DNA of 47,962 nt from the NCBI RefSeq assembly GCF_020907405.1, contig NZ_JAJJOE010000006.1, forward strand, positions 1 through 47,962, written 5' to 3'. Positions within the stretch are counted from its first letter, which is position 1. Each line of letters opens with the position of its first letter. The notes under the pieces were generated by a model. It did not search any database, was not told where the DNA came from, and saw nothing but the letters and a program-made list of their open reading frames with translations. The stretch comes from Arthrobacter sp. zg-Y769. Lineage in GTDB: Bacteria; Actinomycetota; Actinomycetes; Actinomycetales; Micrococcaceae. Both the position numbers and the translations under genes were made by a program. Positions 33,663 to 41,162 of this stretch are shown here, in pieces.

Positions 33663-34414
33663 GCCCCCGGGCGGAACCAGCTGCCCAGCGCGGCGAACAC
33701 CGCAGCCGCCAGCGAAGCGGCGATCACAAGGGCAAATCCCGCCAGCCACAGCGCAGCGGGAACCCCGGTACGCCGGGAGAGGATGTAGGCGTCGGAGCTT
33801 TCCAGGTTCCGGCGCCGGCGTGTGTGGACGCTCAGCACGTTGAACCAGTCCCGGACAGCGCCCACCAGGAGCGCAATGCCCGTGCACATCGCCACGTAGC
33901 CTGCAACGGGCGGGGCAGCGAACCAGACCAGCAGCACCGAAACTCCTGCACAGCCGAAAGCAATCACGAACCCCTGGCCGTTTCGGATGAACAGCAGCGC
34001 AGCCAGCAGCACCAGCGCGCTAAGCGACAGTGCCGCACCGGCCCAGCCGCCCAGCGCCGCCAGCACCAGCACGGCACCCACCACTGCCGGCACCGGGTAT
34101 CCCCAGAATCCGGCCCAGGCTGCGGGGAAACCACCCCGGCCCAGGGACCGCATGTCACCGGAGTGGTCAAAGCGCAGGCGAATGCCCTTGAGCACCTGCC
34201 CGGTCATCAATGCCGCGAACGCATGGCCGAGTTCATGGACGAACGTCACGAACAACCCGAACCACCGCCACGTTCCCCGGGGGATGCTGAGCAGGGCGGC
34301 GACGGCGGCAATCATCAGCAGCACCCCCGGATCGGGTTCCACCGCCGGAACGCGGTCGAAGCCGGCCAGGACCCGGGACCACCACTCGGCGGCCACAGCC
34401 AGCGGCTCAGCCAC
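33659..34414 (-). CDS. M50 family (M50B-like) membrane metallopeptidase
   Basis: Membrane zinc protease of 251 residues with about six hydrophobic segments. The zinc motif HELGH is at 60-64 in VTFVHELGHAFAALMTG. The second S2P-type motif (NxxPxxxxDG) is not obvious, but an SSDAYILSRRTGVP segment near the C terminus could supply the third ligand in the M50B manner. The GTG at 34414 lies 38 bases after the RskA-like anti-sigma gene on the same strand. Site-2 proteases cut anti-sigma factors in regulated intramembrane proteolysis, so this neighbour is a candidate cleavage enzyme. That role is inference. Confidence 0.78.
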   Translation of the reverse strand: MAEPLAVAAEWWSRVLAGFDRVPAVEPDPGVLLMIAAVAALLSIPRGTWRWFGLFVTFVHELGHAFAALMTGQVLKGIRLRFDHSGDMRSLGRGGFPAAWAGFWGYPVPAVVGAVLVLAALGGWAGAALSLSALVLLAALLFIRNGQGFVIAFGCAGVSVLLVWFAAPPVAGYVAMCTGIALLVGAVRDWFNVLSVHTRRRRNLESSDAYILSRRTGVPAALWLAGFALVIAASLAAAVFAALGSWFRPGA

Positions 34415-34452
34415 GGCCGGCCGGTCCCGGGCGCCGGCAGCAACGGGTGGCC

Positions 34453-35232
34453 TTACGGGTCGAGGACTCCGCGCAGGATCGAATCCCCCGAATGGGTGGG
34501 GTTGCCGTCAAACGGCTCGTCCGAGATATCAACAATTGGGTACTCATCGAGGTCAAGGTTAGCCGGGATGGTGAACCGGCCTTCCGTGCCCTCCATCGTG
34601 CCGAGGCTGACCATGCGCTGCACGTCCGGGGCGATCAGCCAGACCTCGCGGAAGCCCCGGGCCCCGGATCCGCTCGCCGTCACTACCAGCTCGCGTCCGC
34701 CGTCGGAGCGCTGGTCCACCTCGGCGCGGCCGGTGTCCGAGTAGGCAGGCAGGGGGGCCAGCTCCACCGCCGCAATGACCTCGCTGCGGTCGGCCAGGAT
34801 CCGGGAAATGCCCCAGACACCGGCGGCAGCCAGCACCACGGCCGCTGCGGCTGCGCCGAGGACCTGCGGGAGCCGGCGCCGTGCACGCCGCTTCCGGGCG
34901 TCCTCCAGCGGCACCGGGGATGACCCCGCGGGGGAGACCCGCTGTGCCGGGGACGGGGCATCCACCGCTGCCGGGGGCGTATCAACTGCGTCAAAGGGAT
35001 CGGCGCGTACCGCATCGCTGAGCCCGAGCCGGGCGTGGATTGAGTCCCAGACCGACGACGGCGGCCGGGGGAGTCCCTCAGATTCGCCGGCGTTCCGTCC
35101 GGCCGTTACGACGCGCCGGAGCGCGGTGACCTCGGCGGCGCATTCGGCGCAGTCCGCGAGATGGGCAGTGTCGCCGGGTTCGGCCTCGCCCAGGGCGCAC
35201 AGGGCCAGCGTCTCAGGTGGCAGATGCTGCAT
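34453..35232 (-). CDS. rskA: Zinc-type anti-sigma factor, RskA-like
   Basis: Single-pass membrane protein of 259 residues. The N-terminal cytosolic part holds the zinc anti-sigma motif His24-x3-Cys28-x2-Cys31, expected to bind the partner sigma factor. A Pro/Ser linker follows, a basic KRRARRR stretch precedes one membrane helix (about 124-145), and the outer domain resembles the C-terminal domain of RskA (PF10099 by recall). The ATG at 35232 lies inside the sigma gene end by 20 bases, so the two are coupled. It should hold the sigma factor inactive until an outside signal triggers release. The symbol is by similarity only. Confidence 0.82.
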   Translation of the reverse strand: MQHLPPETLALCALGEAEPGDTAHLADCAECAAEVTALRRVVTAGRNAGESEGLPRPPSSVWDSIHARLGLSDAVRADPFDAVDTPPAAVDAPSPAQRVSPAGSSPVPLEDARKRRARRRLPQVLGAAAAAVVLAAAGVWGISRILADRSEVIAAVELAPLPAYSDTGRAEVDQRSDGGRELVVTASGSGARGFREVWLIAPDVQRMVSLGTMEGTEGRFTIPANLDLDEYPIVDISDEPFDGNPTHSGDSILRGVLDP

Positions 35233-35785
35233 CGCTGACCTCCAATCGCTGGCGGAGTTGGACAAGGCTTCTTCGGATGTGGCTCTTTACGGTACCCAAC
35301 GGCAGCTTCAGTGTTTCCGATATCTGTTGATGTGTCAGGTCTTCATGGAAGGCCAGGCGGAGGATGGAACCCTGCGGCTCGCCGAGCCGGGCCAGCTCGG
35401 CGTCGAGCACCACGCGGTCCGCTACGCCGTCAGGATCCGGACCGGCAGGCGGACCCGGGTTCCTGCCCGGCTCCGGACTTTCCATCAGGGTTTCCGAGGA
35501 GCGGACCCGGGAGGTGGCCATGCCGGCCGCCACATTGCGGCCAATCCCGACCAGCCAGGCGGCGAGGGTGGAACGTTCAGGGGCGTAGCTGCCGCGGTAT
35601 TTCCAGGCCCGGATGAATACTTCCTGCACGGCGTCGTCGGCCGCGCCCTGATCGAGCAGCCTGCGCAGCGCCAGGGCACGGATCAGGGGCGAGAAGCGGC
35701 GGTACGCCTCCGCCAGCGCCGCTTCGTCCCCCGCCGCGAAGGCATGGTCCATCGCGGCGTCGTGATCTGGGGCGCCCGTGGGCAT
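35213..35785 (-). CDS. sigK: ECF-family RNA polymerase sigma factor, SigK-like
   Basis: Sigma-70 ECF factor of 190 residues. Region 2 lies around residues 20-90 with DDAVQEVFIRAWKYRGSY, and region 4 around 130-180 with a helix-turn-helix (HQQISETLKLPLGTVKSHIRRSL). The ATG at 35785 has AGGAG about ten bases upstream; a GTG at 35848 lacks a ribosome site. It overlaps the anti-sigma gene and lies 62 bases after the sortase gene. The set probably controls surface proteins, as SigK-RskA does for MPT70/83 in M. tuberculosis. The SigK label is provisional. Confidence 0.8.
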   Translation of the reverse strand: MPTGAPDHDAAMDHAFAAGDEAALAEAYRRFSPLIRALALRRLLDQGAADDAVQEVFIRAWKYRGSYAPERSTLAAWLVGIGRNVAAGMATSRVRSSETLMESPEPGRNPGPPAGPDPDGVADRVVLDAELARLGEPQGSILRLAFHEDLTHQQISETLKLPLGTVKSHIRRSLVQLRQRLEVSDAASAT

Positions 35786-35847
35786 CAGTGGCGCTCTCCT
35801 GCCGTGCGGGGCTGCATCCGGTATCCGGCAGCTCTCTGGGGTAGCCA

Positions 35848-36504
35848 CTATGGTACGGGTACGGCGGTGAGCACAACGTTGTCCTCATAGTCACCTGCGG
35901 TTTCCAGCCATTTACCGCCGCAGGTTACCAGTTGCAGCCGCGGCGCACCGTCGCGGTCGAAAAGATTAAAGTCGTCGAGTGCGGCCTTGGGGATGTTCTG
36001 CACGTTCTCCGTGGCGTAGCGCAGGACGCTTCCGTCGCTGCGCGTCACGGTCACGGGGGTGCCTGCAGGCACCTCGTCCAGCCCCGCGATGGGAAGTGCC
36101 TCGGTGCGGGAGTCCACGTGGGCCGCGAGCACCGCCGCTCCGCGGGAAGATCCGGGTGCAGGCCCGTAGCGGTACCAGCCGGCCTGGTAATGGTTGTCCG
36201 GCAGGGTCATGGCGCCGTCGGCTTCCTGGCCCACCGGGACCACCTCCAGTTCGATGCCGGTCCCCTCCACACTGACGCGCACGGGTTCGGGAACGGTTTC
36301 GGGCGGCGTCGGTGCTGCCGGCCGAACCGGGATCCCGGTGGCGGGCGCCGCGGGGGCCGCGGTCGACGTCGGTGAGGGTACCGCCGAAACGGACTCGGAC
36401 GGGGAAACGGCCTCGGGCGCACCGCTGCAGGCTGACGTGCCGGCAAGGACGGCGGCGGAGAGGCAGGCCGCTGCCGCGAACCGTCGCAGGGGAACAACGG
36501 GCAT
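35848..36504 (-). CDS. Class F sortase
   Basis: Cell-envelope transpeptidase-like protein of 218 residues. A short basic N terminus and hydrophobic stretch (about 9-22) end near GTSAC, a weak lipobox, so it is membrane-anchored or lipid-modified. A Pro/Ser/Ala linker runs to about 72. The sortase fold has the catalytic His129 (LAAHVDS) and Cys195 (LVTCGG). The third catalytic residue, an Arg, is not clear in the ETAGDYEDNVV stretch. The ATG at 36504 follows GGAGG. It is 94 bases after the DUF4397 gene with a long hairpin between them, and is probably linked to anchoring that surface protein. Confidence 0.85.
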   Translation of the reverse strand: MPVVPLRRFAAAACLSAAVLAGTSACSGAPEAVSPSESVSAVPSPTSTAAPAAPATGIPVRPAAPTPPETVPEPVRVSVEGTGIELEVVPVGQEADGAMTLPDNHYQAGWYRYGPAPGSSRGAAVLAAHVDSRTEALPIAGLDEVPAGTPVTVTRSDGSVLRYATENVQNIPKAALDDFNLFDRDGAPRLQLVTCGGKWLETAGDYEDNVVLTAVPVP

Positions 36505-36529
36505 GGATGGAACCTCCGGGAAAGGGTGG

Positions 36530-36580
36530 CCCCGGTGCTGCGGCGCGGAAAGGGGTGTCGGGAGCGCCGCAGCACCGGGG
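36530..36580 (-). promoter_or_regulatory. Long intercistronic stem-loop between DUF4397 gene and sortase gene
   Basis: Perfect 17-bp arms (36530-36546 and 36564-36580) enclose a 17-base loop. The stem is almost all G/C, and no T-tract follows on the minus strand. It begins 18 bases after the DUF4397 stop and ends 25 bases before the sortase start. It may act as a partial terminator or as an mRNA 3' stabiliser that sets unequal output of the two genes. Confidence 0.65.
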
Positions 36581-36598
36581 GGATCGGGTGGGTGCTGC

Positions 36599-37426
36599 TT
36601 AGCTGTCGCTGACCGTGGACCGGCGGCGCAGCAGGACGGCACCCAGGGCGAGCAGCGCGACGCCGCCGGTGGCGGCAGCCGCCGTCAGGGCCGAGTCGTC
36701 CCCGGACCCGGCAACCTGCTCCAATGCGCCCGGAACCGCGTGCGGCGCGGAGTGCAGCCCCTCAATGGTCTGAGTGGCGAGGGCCAGGTTCCCTGCTTCG
36801 AGCGAACCCCACGCGTAGACAATCGTGTTCGTCCCCTCGGCCAGGGCAAGGTCCGCCGGGCCGATCACCGGCGTGGTGGTACCGGCTGCAGCCACAGAAG
36901 CGGAGACCGTTCCGGCATCCACGGTCAGCGCCTTCTCGTTGGGGTTGGTGAGGCCCTCGATTACGGGCGTACCGCCTGCCAGGACGTCAACGGCAGGTGC
37001 GGCTGCCACATGGCGGACGGTCAGGCGGGACTTTCCAGCCTCGACGGGGGCCGTGTCATTGGTGAACAGGTTCGCCGTCGGCGTGCCCGAGGCATCCAGG
37101 TTGGCGGTTGCAGTGTAGTTGCCGCCTGCTGCCAGGTCCGCGGAGACCGGGCCGATGATCGGGGCGGAGGCGTCGACGGCGTCGGCGGCAGTGATTGCCA
37201 ACTGATAGTTGCCGCCGGGCAGGTCCAGCGGTCCGGCAAGCTCGCCGGGCATGAAGTCATCCAGGGTAAGCGTGCCGTTGACGTAGACGTCCACCGGAGT
37301 GTCCGGAACGCCGTGCAGTACCGACAGTTTTGCCGTGTCGGAATCAGCGGCGGATGCCGGTACAGCCGAGAAGGCTGCGGCGGCACCCAGTCCGAGGGTC
37401 GCGAGAGCGGTAGCGGTCTTGCGCAT
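36599..37426 (-). CDS. DUF4397 surface protein with C-terminal membrane anchor
   Basis: Exported protein of 275 residues. A signal peptide with cleavage near ASA-AD (about 26) is followed by two DUF4397 beta-domains (about 32-125 and 132-225), the first opening with LSVLHGVPDTPVDVYVNG. A Gly/Asp spacer leads to one hydrophobic helix and an RRR tail, the layout of a sortase sorting signal, although no LPxTG or LAxTG motif is seen. The ATG at 37426 has AAGGAG eight bases upstream. It is the first gene of the set with sortase, sigma and anti-sigma factor. Binding or adhesive function is unknown. Confidence 0.85.
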   Translation of the reverse strand: MRKTATALATLGLGAAAAFSAVPASAADSDTAKLSVLHGVPDTPVDVYVNGTLTLDDFMPGELAGPLDLPGGNYQLAITAADAVDASAPIIGPVSADLAAGGNYTATANLDASGTPTANLFTNDTAPVEAGKSRLTVRHVAAAPAVDVLAGGTPVIEGLTNPNEKALTVDAGTVSASVAAAGTTTPVIGPADLALAEGTNTIVYAWGSLEAGNLALATQTIEGLHSAPHAVPGALEQVAGSGDDSALTAAAATGGVALLALGAVLLRRRSTVSDS

Positions 37427-37649
37427 GGTCTGAGCTCCTTGATCTGCCGCACCTTCCGGGTACGGGTTTGTGACTTACACCCCTATTACTTCCGGGATGT
37501 CTGTCTTGGATGCAGACCGGCGGTATTTTCCAAAAAGATCCGGGAGGCCCGGGACGGCTGCGGCAGGCGTTTGCCGGGAGACGGCGGCCCGTAGCGGCGG
37601 GGTGCCGCGGAACGGCTGCCCGTGCCGTCCGTAGTATCATCGTGTGGTT
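37427..37649. promoter_or_regulatory. Gap with promoter of the DUF4397 set and lead-in of tRNA-Arg
   Basis: This 223-base gap must carry the minus-strand promoter for the surface-protein set and the plus-strand promoter for tRNA-Arg. AT-richer sequence at 37466-37490 is the likeliest promoter area on minus. I could not fix a confident ECF-type -35/-10 pair. Confidence 0.35.
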
Positions 37650-37722
37650 GCCCCCGTAGCTCAATGGATAGAGCAACGGCCTTCTAATCCGTAGGTTGCG
37701 CGTTCGAGTCGCGCCGGGGGCA
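37650..37722 (+). tRNA. tRNA-Arg (anticodon UCU)
   Basis: A 73-base cloverleaf: acceptor GCCCCCG pairs with CGGGGGC, the D arm has AGCTCAATGGATAGAGC, and the anticodon loop CTTCTAA gives TCT. The T arm contains GCGTTCGAGTCGCG-type pairing. The closing pair of the anticodon stem (C-T) is a mismatch. CCA is not encoded. Confidence 0.95.
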
Positions 37723-37921
37723 CTCAAAAGGACTGTCTCAGGGCAGGTCCAGGCGGCGCATGGCGCCTACCTCCGGCCGGGAGCTTCACAGGCCTTCCTC
37801 CACAGGGCCGGCAGCGGCGTTTCGGGTCCGGACTGATCCACAGAATCCCCGGTGGCGCGGCCTCGGGGATGCAGGCCGGTGGATGCTTGCCTGACCGGCG
37901 GACCAGCCGGAACCCGTGCGG

Positions 37922-37971
37922 TTTGACACTGCACCTTTGACTTTGCTGACTCTGCGCAGTGTCAAAGGTGC
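37922..37971 (+). promoter_or_regulatory. Two overlapping inverted repeats upstream of ssb
   Basis: Arm pair A is TTTGACACTGC (37922-37932) with GCAGTGTCAAA (37956-37966). Arm pair B is GCACCTTTGAC (37931-37941) with GTCAAAGGTGC (37961-37971). Both are perfect 11-bp pairings and both use the shared GTCAAA, so they exclude each other. The block ends 34 bases before the ssb ATG. It could be a pair of RNA folds or overlapping protein sites, and TTGACA at 37923 is also a -35-like hexamer. Confidence 0.55.
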
Positions 37972-38005
37972 AGGCACCGCGGTACCGAGCCGAAGGCAGG
38001 AAACC

Positions 38006-38590
38006 ATGAGTGACACCATTACGCTCCGGGGCTACGTAGCCACCGACCTCCGCCGGAACACCACTGACAACGGACTCGCAGTGGCCAGCTTCCGGATGTG
38101 CACCACCGAGCGCCGTTATGACCGGGACACCGGCGGCTGGCTGGACGGGCAGACAAATTGGTACGCCGTCAGTTTGTTTCGGCAGCTGGCCACCAACGCC
38201 GCGTTCAGCATCCACAAGGGGGACCGGGTAGTGGTTACCGGCCGGCTGCGCCTGCGGCAATGGGTCACGGAAGACGGCCGCAGCGGCACCAGCGCCGATA
38301 TTGACGCGGACACGGTGGGCCATGACCTGATGTGGGGGACCGCAAGCTTCCGGCGCACCACGTCTGCGGGTACCGACGGATCCGCGGGCGGGGACCGTAC
38401 CGGGGTTAGGCCGGACGACGCCGACGGGACCGGCTCCAACGGCGATCCGGATCTCATGGAGGCCCTGGGCCGGGTTGATCCGCTGACCGGCGAGCTGCTT
38501 GAAACGTCCGGGGACGACAGCGCCGGGACGGAGGACGAGGAGGCAGTGACAACGCAGGGAGCCCGCGAAGGGGCGGCCGCACCCTTTTGA
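38006..38590 (+). CDS. ssb: Single-stranded DNA-binding protein paralogue
   Basis: OB-fold protein of 194 residues that should bind single-stranded DNA. The N-terminal 110 residues carry SSB features (ITLRGYVATDL, VASFRMCTTER, NWYAVSLFRQLA, KGDRVVVTGRL). The rest is a low-complexity Gly/Asp tail with an acidic DDSAGTEDEE run, ending in AAAPF; the acidic DDDIPF-type tip that recruits partners is only partly kept. This argues for an accessory SSB rather than the main replication one, which usually lies between rpsF and rpsR. The ATG at 38006 follows GCAGGAAA. An unusual inverted-repeat block lies upstream. Confidence 0.82.
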   Translation: MSDTITLRGYVATDLRRNTTDNGLAVASFRMCTTERRYDRDTGGWLDGQTNWYAVSLFRQLATNAAFSIHKGDRVVVTGRLRLRQWVTEDGRSGTSADIDADTVGHDLMWGTASFRRTTSAGTDGSAGGDRTGVRPDDADGTGSNGDPDLMEALGRVDPLTGELLETSGDDSAGTEDEEAVTTQGAREGAAAPF

Positions 38591-38655
38591 CCGTGCCCCT
38601 GATTCATCCGGTGACCCTTTTGTCCCGGGGGTATGGCCCATGGCACAATCGCCGC

Positions 38656-39174
38656 ATGAGCCCCCGCCGCAGAGCCCGACAGACTCCGCCCGCCGCTGCC
38701 ATGGCGGCGGTGTTCCTGGCGCTCGCCGTCGGGCTTTCCGGCTGCGGATCATCGGGGGATCGCAGCACGGAATCCGCGCCGGCGGAACCCGGTGCAGCGG
38801 AGTCAGCGCCGGCGGAACCCGGTGCAGCGGAGTCAGCCCCGGGGGAACCCGGTGCAGCGGAGTCAGCCCCGGGGGATGCTCCCGCCGCCCATGCCGCCGT
38901 CATCGATGCACTGGAATCCGAGCTGGGGAAGCTGGCCGATTCGGATTCGCTGCCGGACGGGGAAGCCGTGGCGGCGGCGTTTGCCGCTGCCGGCTTCCCG
39001 GCAGGATCCGTGGAGGTATCGGCCGACCGCACGCCCACCGGACTGGAGGTTGACTCGATCCAGGCTGCGTCCGTGAAGGACGGGGACTGCATTTTCGGGG
39101 AGGTCCGGGACGGGTCGGCCTACGTCACGGTGTTGCCGGTGCTGTCCGGCGGGGGATGCTTCGTCGGCAACTGA
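38656..39174 (+). CDS. Hypothetical lipoprotein with decapeptide repeats
   Basis: Predicted lipoprotein of 172 residues: a basic N terminus (SPRRRARQ), one hydrophobic helix and the lipobox LSGC with Cys30. A tandem linker follows in which the unit ESAPAEPGAA occurs three times plus a partial copy (nucleotides 38770-38879). The C-terminal domain (about 75-172) begins with an alpha-helical AAHAAVIDALESEL stretch and ends with two cysteines, Cys139 and Cys169 by estimate, that could form a disulfide outside the cell. It resembles the actinobacterial DUF6993 group, but I hold that name loosely. Function is unknown. Confidence 0.72.
   Translation: MSPRRRARQTPPAAAMAAVFLALAVGLSGCGSSGDRSTESAPAEPGAAESAPAEPGAAESAPGEPGAAESAPGDAPAAHAAVIDALESELGKLADSDSLPDGEAVAAAFAAAGFPAGSVEVSADRTPTGLEVDSIQAASVKDGDCIFGEVRDGSAYVTVLPVLSGGGCFVGN
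38770..38879 (+). repeat. 30-bp in-frame tandem repeat
   Basis: Three near-identical 30-bp units (38770-38799, 38800-38829, 38830-38859) and a partial fourth encode a decapeptide linker next to a lipobox. Units differ by a few third-position and Ala/Gly changes. Copy number could vary between strains. Confidence 0.85.
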
Positions 39175-39249
39175 GCGGGACGAAAGGGTCGGGAACGGGG
39201 CTGGAACTGAAAGCCCTTCGGTTTGTCGCGATCCCAGCGGTTTGTGACA

Positions 39250-39354
39250 GTTCCTGCGCCGCGCGGTGCAGGAACCCGGACAAACTGCAGGAACCCGGAC
39301 ATACCGCAGGGATCCGGACACCTGGCGGGGACAATCTGCAGGGAGCCGGACCAC
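39250..39354. repeat. 19-bp direct repeats with an inverted lead copy upstream of ettA
   Basis: Units of 19 bp starting near GTGCAGGAACCCGGACAAA occur at 39266-39284, 39285-39303 and 39304-39322, and again at 39336-39354 after a 13-base interruption. The first unit also pairs with GTTCCTGC at 39250-39257 to form a hairpin with a 10-base loop. The 277-base gap from 39175 to 39451 holds no gene. The array ends about 97 bases before ettA. Confidence 0.7.
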
Positions 39355-39451
39355 GTGAACCCGGTATCCCAAGCCTCCGCGTAGGAGTAGCTGCCGGGGC
39401 CGAAAGCCGGAAAATGGTATATATCGGCGCTGACACACTAGCCTTGTAGCT

Positions 39452-41134
39452 ATGGCGGAATTTATCTACACGATGACCAAGGCCCGCAAGGCCGTTGGCG
39501 ACAAAGTTATCCTCGACGACGTAAGCATGTCCTTCTACCCCGGTGCCAAGATCGGCGTGGTGGGTCCCAACGGTGCGGGTAAGTCCACCATCCTCAAGAT
39601 CATGGCCGGACTGGACACCCCCTCAAACGGCGAGGCCCGGCTCAGCGCCGGCTACACCGTGGGCATCCTGCTCCAGGAACCGCCGCTGAATGAGGAAAAG
39701 ACCGTACTCGGCAACGTCCAGGAGGGCGTCGGCGAGATCTACGGCAAGATCCAGCGGTTCAACGAAATTTCAGAAGAGATGTCGCAGCCGGACGCGGACT
39801 TCGACAGCCTGCTCGAGGAAATGGGCAAGCTGCAGGAAGCCATCGACGCCGCCGATGCCTGGGACATTGATTCCCAGCTCGAACAGGCCATGGACGCCCT
39901 GCGCTGCCCGCCGCCCGAATCCGACGTCACCCTCCTCTCCGGCGGTGAGCGCCGCCGCGTGGCCCTGTGCAAGCTGCTGCTGCAGAAGCCGGACCTGCTG
40001 CTTCTCGATGAGCCCACCAACCACCTGGATGCCGAGAGCGTGCTCTGGCTTGAGCAGCACCTCTCCGCCTACCACGGCGCCGTCCTGGCCGTGACCCACG
40101 ACCGGTACTTCCTGGACCACGTGGCCCAGTGGATCGCCGAAGTGGACCGCGGACACCTGTACCCGTACGAGGGCAACTACTCCACGTACCTGGAAAAGAA
40201 GCGCGCGCGCCTGGAAGTCCAGGGCAAAAAGGACCAGAAGCTGGCCAAGCGCCTCACTGACGAGCTGGACTGGGTCCGTTCCAATGCCAAGGGACGCCAG
40301 ACGAAATCCAAGGCCCGCCTGGCCCGCTACGAGGAAATGGCAGCCGAAGCGGACCGCACCCGCAAACTGGACTTCGAAGAAATCCAGATCCCGCCGGGCC
40401 CGCGCCTGGGTTCCCTGGTGCTGGAGGCCAAGGGCCTGCAGAAGGGCTTCGGCGACCGGCAGCTGATCGACGGACTGTCCTTCTCCCTGCCGCGCAACGG
40501 CATTGTCGGCGTCATCGGCCCCAACGGCGTGGGTAAGTCCACGCTGTTCAAGACCATCGTCGGGTTGGAAGAGCTCGACGGCGGCGAGCTGAAGATCGGT
40601 GATTCCGTAAAGATCTCCTACGTGGACCAGTCCCGCGGCGGCATCGACCCGGAGAAGAGCCTGTGGGAGGTCGTGTCCGAGGGGCACGACTGGATCCAGG
40701 TCGGCCAGGTCGAAATGCCGTCCCGTGCCTACGTCTCCGCATTCGGTTTCAAGGGCCCGGACCAGCAGAAGAAGGCCGGTGTGCTCTCCGGCGGTGAGCG
40801 CAACCGCCTGAACCTGGCCATGACCCTGAAGCAGGGCGGCAACCTGCTCCTGCTTGATGAGCCCACTAACGACCTGGATGTGGAGACCCTGTCCAGCCTG
40901 GAAAACGCCCTGCTGGAATTCCCCGGCTGCGCCGTGGTGGTCTCCCACGACCGTTGGTTCCTCGACCGGGTGGCCACCCACATCCTGGCCTTCGAAGGCA
41001 CCGAGGAAAACCCGGCGAACTGGTACTGGTTCGAGGGCAACTTCGAGTCCTACGAGCAGAACAAGATCGAACGCCTCGGCCCGGACGCAGCCAAGCCGCA
41101 CCGGGTGACGCACCGCCGCCTGACGCGTGACTAA
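39452..41134 (+). CDS. ettA: Energy-dependent translational throttle protein, ABC-F family
   Basis: Ribosome-associated ATPase of 560 residues that links first-peptide-bond formation to energy state. Two ABC domains are complete. The first has Walker A GPNGAGKST at 38-46, signature LSGGERRR and LLLDEPTNHLD; the second has GPNGVGKST, LSGGERNR and LLLDEPTNDLD. Between them is the linker with basic coiled-coil residues (KKRARLEVQGKKDQKLAKR) that contacts tRNA. The length fits EttA (555 in E. coli) rather than an antibiotic-resistance ABC-F. The ATG at 39452 has no Shine-Dalgarno site, so a leaderless message is possible. A strong terminator follows. Confidence 0.95.
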   Translation: MAEFIYTMTKARKAVGDKVILDDVSMSFYPGAKIGVVGPNGAGKSTILKIMAGLDTPSNGEARLSAGYTVGILLQEPPLNEEKTVLGNVQEGVGEIYGKIQRFNEISEEMSQPDADFDSLLEEMGKLQEAIDAADAWDIDSQLEQAMDALRCPPPESDVTLLSGGERRRVALCKLLLQKPDLLLLDEPTNHLDAESVLWLEQHLSAYHGAVLAVTHDRYFLDHVAQWIAEVDRGHLYPYEGNYSTYLEKKRARLEVQGKKDQKLAKRLTDELDWVRSNAKGRQTKSKARLARYEEMAAEADRTRKLDFEEIQIPPGPRLGSLVLEAKGLQKGFGDRQLIDGLSFSLPRNGIVGVIGPNGVGKSTLFKTIVGLEELDGGELKIGDSVKISYVDQSRGGIDPEKSLWEVVSEGHDWIQVGQVEMPSRAYVSAFGFKGPDQQKKAGVLSGGERNRLNLAMTLKQGGNLLLLDEPTNDLDVETLSSLENALLEFPGCAVVVSHDRWFLDRVATHILAFEGTEENPANWYWFEGNFESYEQNKIERLGPDAAKPHRVTHRRLTRD

Positions 41135-41162
41135 GGGCGACTGCTGAATAACTGAATCAACG

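Noticed and set aside
36599-36760. A canonical LPxTG sorting signal at the DUF4397 C terminus
   Set aside because: The hydrophobic helix and RRR tail are present, but no LPxTG or LAxTG pentapeptide precedes them, so only a sorting-signal-like layout is claimed.
37441-37520. A SigK-type promoter ahead of the DUF4397 gene
   Set aside because: CATCC-like hexamers occur on minus, but no matching -10 element falls at the right spacing.
36194-37594. A 466-codon plus-strand frame opposite the sortase and DUF4397 genes
   Set aside because: Antisense to two genes with clear family features, and highly Gly/Arg-rich.
39266-39354. A possible CRISPR array
   Set aside because: The units are 19 bp, directly adjacent and degenerate, with no unique spacers and no cas gene in the window.
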